From Nectonema munidae (lineage: Eukaryota; Nematomorpha; Nectonematoida; Nectonematidae), in NCBI GenBank assembly GCA_030549495.1, contig JAUIRK010001036.1, positions 716,001 through 780,000 of the forward strand: a DNA stretch of 64,000 bases, read 5' to 3'. The notes beneath the pieces were generated by a model that saw nothing but the letters and a program-made list of their open reading frames with translations, did no database searches and was not told the DNA's origin. Positions 55,695-64,000 of the stretch are shown piece after piece. The number at the start of each line of letters is the position of its first letter. The first letter of the stretch is position 1. The position numbers and the translations under genes are program-made.

Positions 55695-56296
55695 GGTTGT
55701 AGGTAAAAATGCCCCCGAAATAAATGCCCCCAATTAAAAAGTAGGAAAAAATGCGCCATAATTTTTGATTTTCAGGATTTTTTTTAATTATATAAATATT
55801 TTTATTTGGTACCGTTTTGAAAGGCTAAATTTCTAAAATTTCTTAATCTATAGGGTTTTTTCTTTATAAAGTTCTTGAAAACAATAGCAAAAATGCAGAT
55901 TTGTGGGAATGTGTTCTTAAAATCAGTTAAAATACAAATTATATTTAGAAAGTGTTCTGATACACACAAAGCCCAAAAATATTTGCTGTTTTATAAAAAA
56001 ATTTTTTGTATTTAAAAAATTGTCGTATGCTGAGTTTTTTAGTTTACTTTAATTTAATTTTAAATGTTTTAGATGAAAAATTAACTTTTTTTTTTACAAA
56101 AAATCTTTATTTGACATATCTTTTTTAAAAATTTTAATTAATAATTTTTTGTGTTGGGGCATTTTTTCCTAATTTTAAATTAGGGCATTTTTTTCGGGGG
56201 CATTTTTTCCTACTTTTTAATTGGGGCATTTTTTCCTACTTTTTAATTGGGGCATTTTTTCCTACTTTTTAATTGGGGGCATTTTTTCTGCGCACT
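55695..56296 (+). repeat. 600-bp inverted-repeat insertion in copy D
   Basis: Homologous to 25365-25960 and at the same position. The right arm has four GGGGCATTTTTTCCTAC-type units, more than in copy B. TATATTCGA lies on both sides. Confidence 0.75.
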
Positions 56297-56537
56297 ATAT
56301 TCGATATGCAAATTTAATTAAAATATTTTCGCTGGAAGTATAGTATTTAAATTCACCAATTTTGTAAAAAAAAATATAAAGTAGTCTTATAAAGGACCTT
56401 AGGTATGCGCTGAGTACACTCTATTTTAAAGGATTGCTTGAATATTTGATCTCCCGTGGTATTTCCAGACCACTAATTTTGAAAATTGCAAGAAAAAAAT
56501 TTCGCCCCCTCAATAATTTTAAGGATGTGCGCCCCTG

Positions 56538-57095
56538 ATTTGAAACCCTAACATCCCTGCGCTTTCTCCTAATATCATTGAAGCAAACCCCTTCTGAGCC
56601 TGCTTTTTAATACAATCCTCTATGTATACCCTTGTTCAATTTACGTCTTTTAATGTTTTTAAAAAAAACTTAAAATTCTTTTGCTAAAATTCATTTTTTC
56701 ATTTATAATTCTAAAAAGCTATGCATAAATAAAATATCATCTATAATCTCTTCTTGTAAATTAGATCTGCTATGTAGACGTTTGTCAGCAGATATTTTTG
56801 TAGTGGGAGCCGTCAGGTCTTTTGATCCAACTAGTCTTTGTTCGATTCCATATTGTGACTATCCTTACCATCTGTCTAGCTATGGTAGATTATTATTCTT
56901 CCTTCGGATGCGATACAGATAACAAAAGTCTAATTCATACAATAATAAAGTTTTTTCACCAGTAGAGGCACTTGAAGTTATAATGTAAGAAGCAATGGGA
57001 CATATGTCAACTTTTCGAGAATTTAAGACTCCAATAACTTCTCTGTGATAAGCTGAAATTTCATATATATTAAATTGAAATATGTATAATAGGTG
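56538..57095. other. No gene seen
   Basis: Spacer between copy D and the next hAT cluster. No coding signal. Confidence 0.4.
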
Positions 57096-57219
57096 CAAGG
57101 GCGGATACAGGGGGTGGATTGGGTGGCTAGCCACCCACCCTCTTTACCTGTACTGAAGTTATTTTTATTGCAATTTCTATATGATATAGTCAAATACTTG
57201 AAAAGAGTTTTATCTAGAC
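57096..57219. repeat. hAT-like end CAAGGGCGGATACAG
   Basis: CAAGGGCGGATACAGGGGG at 57096 resembles the widespread hAT end CAGTGGCGGATCCAG. A reversed match, CAGTGGCGAATCCAG, ends at 62192. The two may bound one 5.1-kb element holding everything between, but the 8-base flanks do not agree, so the pairing is tentative. Confidence 0.4.
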
Positions 57220-58098
57220 CAGTGGTTTCCAACCTTTTTGACGCTCCGTAACCCTAAAAACTTTTAATTTTTTTGCACCCCTTACAGTTTATGTAATAAA
57301 AATTTACAAATTTATTTAAAAGAAAAGTTGATATATAAAAACGACAAAAATTTGCATAATCATTTTTTATGAGGTACTATATTAACAAAAGTGAAATATA
57401 TGGAAATAAAATGAAACAATCTGCATCCAAACAACTTCCATTTTAAATAATAGTTCAATTTTTTATTCTCTTTTAAAAAGCTAATAATTTTATAGAAAGT
57501 CCACCTCAAATTTAATCACTATTTTGCTCCTGTTTTTTTGCATATGAGTTTTTCAAAACGTTGTACTTTGCTACTGATAGCAATTCGCATATCTGCTTGT
57601 GCACTCAAGCTATTTCTAGATTTAGTCTTTATTAACAAAAGGGTACTAAATCCATACTCGCACAAGTAAGTTGTCACAAATAGAATAAGCATACTTTGTG
57701 CTTTTTTATAAAGTCTTGGAAACATCTCATTGCCGAGCACCAATATTGTTCCAAAGTTTTCCTTTCAAACTGCATTTCAAAAACACAGTTTGTGCGCAAT
57801 TCAATAAGATCATCTTTCAACGTTTCATCATTCGGCATATAATCCAAATTAAAAGAATATGGATTTATTCTCATTTTTCAGAGGCTTCTAGATTTTCCCC
57901 TTCAAAATATCCACCAAATGACTTGGATAATATTTCCAAATGGTTACCAATTTCTTCTCGAACACTTGGAATTAGGTACTCATCTTCATCGGTCATTTCT
58001 TCGAGTGATGGAAAATTCAAAAGATTACCTTTTTCAACTCGTCGACGACAGAGATGTAACTTTTCTTTGAAAGCATTTAATTTTTCACTACATTCTAA
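57220..58098 (-). pseudogene. ZBED5-like hAT transposase, C-terminal remnant
   Basis: On the minus strand from about 58098: KLNAFKEKLHLCRRRVEKGN, NFPSLEEMTDEDEYLIPSVR, SKSFGGYFEGENLEASEK; then MRINPYSFNLDYMPNDETLK and DLIELRTNCVFEMQFERKTL; then FVTTYLCEYGFSTLLLIKTK, SRNSLSAQADMRIAISSKVQ, RFEKL, ending at 57519. This is the C-terminal half of ZBED5/SCAND3-type hAT proteins, with stops and frame changes near 57870 and 57730. The 3' end of the element is CAGTGGTTTCCAACC at 57220. The upstream part was replaced or displaced by the Helitron-like array at 58099. Confidence 0.8.
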
Positions 58099-59793
58099 TC
58101 TATATTATAATAAGCTAGCGTCTGTGTGTGTGTCGCTGGAAGCATTCTCATTGGTTGAAATTATTTATATATATGTTTTGTCTATGTATGTGTTTGAAGC
58201 ATTATGATTGGTTGAAATTATTATATGTTTTGTGTGTATTTAAAAACAAATAACTCACCACTAAACCATATATCACCATTAGCATCAGACCATATAAAAA
58301 ATACACACATAACATATAATAATTTCAACCAATCATAATGCTTCAAACACATACATAGACAAAACATATCTATCTATATTATAATAAGCTAGCGTGTGTG
58401 TGTCGCTGGAAGCATTCTGATTGGTTGAATATTATTTATATGTTTTGTGTGTATTTTTATATGGTGTGATGAGTTTATATGTGTGTTTGTCGCGTGAAGC
58501 ATTTTGATTGGTTGAAATTATTTATTTATGTTTTTTGTATATATGTGTTTGAAGCATTCTGATTGGTTGAAATACCTTTTCTGTGTATTTTTATATGGTG
58601 TAATAGAAAAATACACAGAAAAGGTACAAATATTCTAAAAACTCATCACCATACCATATAACACTATTAGCAACTCAAAATACACACTACAAGAATTCTA
58701 TGTTTCGAGCGCAGCGTAAACAAAAAAAACTAGCCGGTCCCGTGGTCGTTTCGAGCGAAGCGAATTTTAATTAGCAACTCAATATACACACTACCCAGAA
58801 TCCTATGTTTCGAGCGCAGCGAGAAACACTGTTTCGAGCGAAGCGAGAAACGACCACGGGACCGGCTAGTCTATATTATAATAAGCTAGCGTCTGTGTGT
58901 GTGTGTGTGTGTGTGTCTGTCGCTGGAAGCATTTTGATTGGTTGAATTTATTTATATATGTTTTTCGTATGTATTTTTATATGGTGTGATGAGTTTGTAT
59001 GTGGTTTATCGCTTGAAGCATTCTGATTGGTTGAAATTATTTTATATGTTTTATATGTGTGATGAGTTCATATATCTGTAGTGTGAAGGTCGCTTGAAGC
59101 ATTCTGATTGGTTGAAATATCTTTTGTATGATGTAATAGAAAAATACACAGAAAAGATACAAATATTCTAAAAACTGACCACCACACCATATAACACTAT
59201 TAGCAACTCAAAATACACACTACCCAGAATCCTATGTTTCGAGCGCAGCGAGAAACACTGTTTCGAGCGAAGCGAGAAACGACCACGGGACCGGCTAGTC
59301 TATCTATATTATAATAAGCTAGCGTCTGTGTGTCTGTCTGTGTGTCGCTGGAAGCATTCTGATTGGTTGAAATTATTTATATATATGTTTTGTGTGTGTT
59401 TTTATATGGTGTGATGAGTTTGTATGTGTGTTTGTCGCTTGAAGCATTTTGATTGGTTGAAATTATTATATGTTTTGTGTGTATTTTTATATGTGTGATG
59501 AGTTCAATACACATCATATATAAACATATCATATACACAGAAAAGATACAATTATTCTAAAAACTGACCACCATACCATATAACACTATTAGTAACTCAA
59601 AATACACACTACCCAGAATCCTATTTTTCGAGAGCAGCCTAAAGAAAAAAAAACTAGCCGGTCCCGTGGTCGTTTCGAGCGAAGAGAATTTGAATTAGCA
59701 ACTCAATATACACACTACCCAGAATCCTATGTTTCGAGCGCAGCGAGAAACACTGTTTCGAGCGAAGCGAGAAACGACCACGGGACCGGCTAG
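58099..59793 (+). mobile_element. Tandem array of Helitron-like non-autonomous elements
   Basis: Units begin TCTATATTATAATAAGCTAG (at 58099, 58373, 58870 and 59303) and end CGACCACGGGACCGGCTAG (at 58869, 59298 and 59793). A 5' TC, a 3' CTAG (fitting CTRR), no target duplication and head-to-tail joins are Helitron traits. At 58869/58870 the end of one unit abuts the start of the next directly. Inside are TG runs, repeated GAAGCATTCTGATTGGTTGA words, and pairs of CGAGCGCAGCGAG and CGAGCGAAGCGAG. In two units an inverted copy of the 3' end (CTAGCCGGTCCCGTGGTCG, near 58729 and 59655) lies internally. The first unit contains a large palindrome (about 58155-58375). No Rep/helicase gene. Confidence 0.75.
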
Positions 59794-59926
59794 TATATTT
59801 ATATTTGCTTAAAAACTAAAGTTTAGACACTTCTTATATTTAAATGTAGTACTTCGTACCCCCTGAGGTAAAGCGTCACACCCTATGCGCCTTATATTGT
59901 CGTTATATTATATTATATTGTGATGA

Positions 59927-61791
59927 GTGTTGCCTTATATTGTCGATGCTGTAATGTTCTGTGCAAAGCAACAGATAGCACTGCCAGGTCACAGAGATGA
60001 CAGAGTAGAATTTAGTGAATCTCAATCTAGCAATGTAGGAAATTTCGTCGCACTCCTACGGTTGATGGCAAAAATGTGTCCAGAACTGAATGACCACCTG
60101 GTATTCGGTCCTGCCAACTCTCGATACATGAGTAAGACAATTCAGAACGATGTGATACATGTTGCTGCTGATATCATCCGAGATAACTTCAGAGAATGTA
60201 TCAGAAAATGTCCTCACTTTTTTATAATAGCCGATGAAACTACCTCGAATGGACGTGAAATTTTATCTGTGTGCCTCAGGATACTTGACTTTGTTGATGA
60301 TGCTTCAAAGCCAAAAAAGCGAAAAGTGTTGTTAGATTTAGTTGAACTTGAAAGGACAACCGGTGTGGAAATAGCTATAGCTATCAAAGAATCCCTAAAA
60401 AAAATCGGATCGACCTTAGTCACTGCCGTGGCCAGGCTTATGACACTACAGCTTCGAGTTGAAATTTTAAAGCTTGCCTCTGACGCCCAATTCCAAGAAT
60501 ATTGCCTCCATTCCTTAAATCTTGTTATTTGTAATGCATGCAAAATATCATCAATACACAATATGATGGGCACATGGCGTGAGCTTTGCAGCTTCTTCGA
60601 CAATTCACCCAAGTGGCAACGCTTTTTTAAGATCATTATTGATTCACTGGCACAAGATATGAGAAAAGCAAAGCTGAAGAACCTGTGTAAAACCGGTTGG
60701 GTCGAACGGCACACGACATTTGAAACTATTTTTCAACTACATGAATATATAGTTGCTACTCTGAATGAAATCTGTCAGCCGACCAAAGATGAGAGATTCT
60801 ATCCAAACAACGATGATTGGAACTGGGATTCCTCCACTAGAACAAAGACTAATGGTCTTCGCCATACGCTCGTGGACTTCGGACACATTGTAAGCTTTCT
60901 CATTGCCAAGGAGATATTGGAACCACTGCGTCCAGTCGTGACTGCATTAAAAGGTTCCCATATGGAAGTGTACCTAGGTTCCAGAAAATAGAACAGGTTA
61001 TGTCAACATATCAAGACATACGATTAGAAGTAGACGTCTGGTTTGATCGTGTATATCGTAAAGTGCTAGAACTAAGTAGTCTTGTTGGCTCACGTGAACA
61101 GAGACCAAGGATCTGTAGGAAACAAACGATGAGAGATAACCATCCATCAGATACAGTTTTCGACTACTGGAAGAGAACTTTGGTTATTCCATTCCTTGAT
61201 ACTACTTGCAGTGAACTGAGATGTCGTTTCAGTGATGACAAACGTGCCCATTATGAACTATGCTGTCTCGTTCCAGAAGTGATTCTTCAGAAGACCAAAG
61301 AAACATTACCAAAGTTGACTGAAAATCTGCATGATAAATGGTTTCATGTGTTACTATTACCTGCTGCTCTTGATAGCGAGATGTTCCGTTGGTTAAATTA
61401 CTGGATGAACAAATGCACCATAGGCGACATATCTGTGACATCTCTCCTTGCCAACCATGCTGATAAAATGTTCTTTCCAAATGTGAGAGAACTTCTCAAA
61501 ATACTAGCCGTCCTTCCAATCGGTAGCACTGAAGCAGAACAGTCATTTTCCTGTGTTAAGAAGATAGACACATGACTGAGAACGACTATGAATACAGAAC
61601 GACTGTTGGATCTTGCAGTAATCGCCTTGAATATCATGGGTATACAACCTAAGACCGAGGAGATATGTAAACACTTTCCCTCTAGATACCCACGCCGTAT
61701 CCAGGTATCCACACTTTTTGACCCTAAACTAACCTACTATCTGCAGTACACGTTTGTTCAGACGAACAATATCAAGCATTACCGTAAATAA
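59927..61791 (+). pseudogene. hAT transposase, nearly complete (ZMYM1/DUF4371-like)
   Basis: The frame carries VDAVMFCAKQQIALPGHRDD, RLMAKMCPELNDHL, FFIIADETTS (first catalytic Asp), QEYCLHSLNLVICNACKISS, CKTGWVERHTTFETIFQLHE, and after 61000 FPNVRELLKILAVLPIGSTE then AEQSFSCVKKI and a tail ending KHYRK. This is the hAT family that gave rise to ZMYM1-like and THAP-linked host proteins. Only two disruptions are apparent: a frameshift near 60975-60990 (the second frame is already open as QKIEQVM before 61000) and an in-frame TGA at 61573-61575 where Trp is expected before LRTTMNTERL. The N-terminal zinc finger is missing; the frame begins next to a repeated GCCTTATATTGTCG. Base composition is balanced, unlike its surroundings, which suggests recent arrival. 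Confidence 0.85.
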
Positions 61792-62234
61792 CGTATTAAG
61801 GCCTACAGTTATACTTTGCTGGTTTGTCTTTTGCAATTTGCGCATTAAAAATATTGCATTTTTTGAAAAGTTTTATTTTTTTGTTATCATTCTTCAAATT
61901 CGGCTCTCAGATTCTCGATAAAAGTAAAAATATTGTGAGCCCAGTAATCATGGAAAAGTCAATCTCCAGCCCTGTTTATCAATATTGAATTGTTAGCCAT
62001 CGTCTAATCGGTAACTATTGTTGTTTATACCTGGCCTCATGTTCCTAAAACGGAGGGCGTTGTTAAAACTTTAGGTTCATTTAGGAGGAATTTTTGAACC
62101 AAAAACAATATAGTAAATGTGTGAACCTCCAAAAATTTGAACCATAATTTTAATTATCCACCCCCCATAGAAATTTTCTGGATTCGCCACTGGGGTGCTA
62201 TATATTGAATCACAATTTTTGTGAATTTGTTTTT
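61792..62234. other. 3' flank of the hAT transposase
   Basis: A candidate right end of this element is AATCTCCAGCCCTG at 61974, reversed CAGGGCTGGAGATT. No matching left end was found upstream. A second hAT-like end, CTGGATTCGCCACTG, stops at 62192. No coding sequence. Confidence 0.45.
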
Positions 62235-62320
62235 AGGGTTGGGAGCTTTGGGGATCGAACCCCTGACCTTCAACTGTTAAGCTGAGAGGTACACCCTAAC
62301 AACCATTGAGGCTGGATGCT
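62235..62320 (-). repeat. tRNA-like sequence, probably SINE head or tRNA pseudogene
   Basis: On the minus strand: CCTCAATGGTTGTTAGGGTG (A-box-like D arm), CTCAGCTTAACAGTTGAAG (anticodon-arm-like), then CAGGGGTTCGATCCCC (a perfect B box in a good T arm). The acceptor stem does not pair well, so a working tRNA is unlikely. Confidence 0.5.
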
Positions 62321-62526
62321 AATATATACAAAAACTATAGATTTGAATAAAAAAAATTTTACTTAGTTAATATAGCCACTTTTTCAAAAAGTCCCAAATA
62401 GGGATCATGATAGAAAAAGAATACAAATAAATAACTTTGAAGATAAAGAAATAAACATATAAACTTTATTTTAATTAATTAAAAAATCAAAAATAAATAT
62501 TTAAAGAAAAAAATTTAAATCTTTCA

Positions 62527-63022
62527 TTGATGCCGTTGAGAAAAACAATCTACATGGATTCCAACGTTACATCTTTGACACTGTTTTCTTACGTTAACTT
62601 TACACACAGCACAATTTCTTTGTTTTCCCAACTCAGTTGTTCTAAAAGATGCATATCATTGCTTTTTCTGATTTCTTCAGGAACGCGTTTTTTTGCTTCT
62701 TTGCTAAGTGATGGTTGACCAGACTTTTTGGGATTTGACAAGGATGAAGTGGTCATATGGCATTTTACTATTCTTCTTCGAAACTCTAATAAAGGTATTT
62801 TTCATTTGCCATGCAATATAAGAGGTGTGCATTTACAACTTCCATGTCAATAAGATAGGAAAAACTAGGAAAGTACAATTTTTTACCTCTTATTTTTATT
62901 CTATATTTATTTATCATCGAGTCCATCTTGTCCACTCCTCCCATATAAGTATGCACCTCGGCTGACCTAAAGTGACTTGCAATTATTTTGTTTGCTCCAC
63001 CTTTTAACTTTTTGAAAAACAT
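62527..63022 (-). pseudogene. piggyBac transposase, 3' end
   Basis: The first frame (63022-62786) has HTYMGGVDKMDSMINKYRIK and YLIDMEVVNAHLLYCMANEK, the third catalytic Asp region of a PGBD-like piggyBac. Frames then change, and a Cys-rich tail RNCAVCKVNVRKQCQRCNVG followed by IHVDCFSQRHQ ends at the stop near 62527. The CxxC, CxxC, HxxC pattern is the piggyBac C-terminal zinc domain. The upstream part is cut by the LINE starting at about 63023. This is a third piggyBac subfamily in the window. Confidence 0.8.
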
Positions 63023-64000
63023 TCAGGCGTTGCTTTTTTAATACATAACACTTTAAATTTTAACGTTATTGATAATTATTATGAAACAAATTTTTTTGAA
63101 TCCTTTTCAATAGAAATATTACTATCCTGTAACAACAGTATAATAATACATAATATATATCGTCCACCATCTCTAAGTCCAAACTTATCCTTCTTTATTG
63201 ACGAGTTCTCTAACTTTTTAATCACTAAGGTATCTTCTACATATAATAACATTTTAATAGGAGATTTCAATATTGATCTCCTAAAAGTTGATGTTTCTGA
63301 GAATGTTTCTGATTTCTTAAATGTTTTGCAAACTAATTTCTTAAAACCTGCCATAACAGGAATAACACGAGATATATCAGGAACTTTAATAGACAATATT
63401 TTTATACCAATAAACGTATCTATTTATAAATCTTTTATCTTCCCTACATCATTATCGGATCATAATATTATTTTATTTTCTTTGAACATAAAGGAATCAT
63501 GCTCATCTTTTCGTTTTTCGAAATCATTTAATGAAAATAAATTCGTTGAAAAAATAGCTAGATTTGATTGGTTTAACTTTACTAAACCTAATCTTGATCT
63601 GCCTGAAGAATTGGCTAATTCGATTAATTTTAAAATTGCAAAAATAGTAAATGAGTGCACTAAAATAAAGATATTAAATAAAAATTCAAAATATAATCAT
63701 AAACAAAATTATTGGATAACATTTGATTTACTCAATCTGATTAAAATAAGAGATCAAAACTTTTAATAAAATTGGATCATTTTGGCTTTTCTCAGTCTAC
63801 TATATCTTTTTTTGAATCATATCTTTCATATAGACAACAACTTGTTACTATAGACAATATAAATTCCTCGATAAAACATACTTCTTCTGGAGTTCCTCAG
63901 GGTTCCATTTTGGGGCCAATACTGTTTTGCTTATATATAAATGATATTTAGACTTCAAATACGATATTTGATTATTACTTGTTTGCTGATGACATAACAC
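63023..64000 (+). pseudogene. LINE, 5'-truncated, running off the window
   Basis: The endonuclease reads FESFSIEILLSCNNSIIIHN, IYRPPSLSPN, ILIGDFNIDLLKV, then TLIDNIFIPI and LSDHNIILFSLN, ending IRDQNF at 63766. It jumps directly into RT: LDHFGFSQSTISFFESYLSY, SGVPQGSILGPILFCLYIND, and FADDIT at the last bases. The segment between endonuclease and RT (linker and the first RT motifs) is deleted, and a TAG interrupts YINDI-TSN near 63950. The domain style matches the LINE at 30624-33738 but it is a different copy or family. The 5' end abuts piggyBac coding sequence. Confidence 0.87.

Larger units (their letters stand above)
53317..56537 (+). mobile_element. Composite hAT-type element, copy D (best preserved)
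   Basis: CAGGGGCGCACATCC at 53317 and GGATGTGCGCCCCTG at 56537 are exact inverted ends. ATTTGAAA is duplicated exactly at 53309-53316 and 56538-56545. The 3221 bp contain an inner hAT MITE (53775-53974), foldback MITE (54467-54778), tRNA-like stretch (55010-55180) and the 600-bp insertion (55695-56296). No transposase frame. This copy defines the family's ends and target length. Confidence 0.9.

Noticed and set aside
53317-56537. CRISPR-like or satellite array explanation for the repeated blocks
   Set aside because: The repeats are explained by element ends and MITE arms with target duplications; spacing is not regular and this is animal DNA.
57698-58207. 169-codon plus-strand frame
   Set aside because: It is the antisense shadow of the ZBED5-like hAT remnant and runs into the Helitron-like array.
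60214-60714. 166-codon minus-strand frame
   Set aside because: It is antisense to the hAT transposase frame, which has recognisable motifs; the minus frame has none.
57096-62192. Single 5.1-kb hAT bounded by CAAGGGCGGATACAG and CTGGATTCGCCACTG
   Set aside because: The ends look alike, but the 8-base flanks do not match and another candidate end (61974) suits the transposase as well; kept only as a possibility.
62235-62320. Functional tRNA gene
   Set aside because: The T arm is good but the acceptor stem does not pair; a SINE head or tRNA pseudogene fits better.

Overview
This is AT-rich animal DNA dominated by transposable elements. Genes are interrupted by GT-AG introns, coding exons are small islands, and at least six DNA-transposon superfamilies plus three LINE copies are present. 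The best-supported host gene is cytosolic aspartyl-tRNA synthetase (DARS1, + strand). It reads through 13 exons from 21884 to 52746, and the 13 exon lengths sum to exactly 531 codons including the stop. A second host gene is represented by two consecutive exons of COX15 (heme A synthase) on the minus strand at 10389-10673; the rest of that gene was not found. A 60-codon open frame at 11269-11451 may be a small membrane protein. I infer an arthropod, perhaps a copepod-like crustacean, from the protein likeness and the transposon mix; this was not tested.

Layout. 1-5017 holds a 3-kb-class hAT-type element in minus orientation, itself hit by a hAT transposon (2872-4755). 5018-10388 is mostly unassigned, with a MULE transposase remnant (6438-6903). 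10389-15959 carries the COX15 exons, small hAT-type MITEs and a family of ACTCCGAC-type repeats. 15960-20395 is a decayed I-group LINE with gag-like zinc knuckles, endonuclease, RT and RNase H. 20556-21458 has two clean MITEs. 21884-52746 is DARS1, whose introns are packed with mobile DNA: composite hAT copies B and C, three piggyBac remnants, a LINE, a pogo-like MITE and others. 53317-56537 is composite copy D, just past the DARS1 poly(A) signal. 57096-62200 is a hAT cluster containing a Helitron-like tandem array and a near-complete hAT transposase frame. 62527-64000 is a piggyBac 3' half interrupted by a 5'-truncated LINE that runs off the window.

The most interesting structure is the nested family of outer elements A, B, C and D. 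The outer ends are CAGGGGCGCACATCC, with 8-bp target duplications at C and D. All four copies carry the same two inner MITEs at the same sites, so the nest was built first and then spread as one unit. Copies B and D share a further 600-bp insertion whose empty site is preserved in A and C, which gives an order of events. Copy C later took a piggyBac at a TTAA and a LINE at a GTTAG. No retrovirus, LTR element, Polinton, CRISPR array or rRNA gene was recognised.
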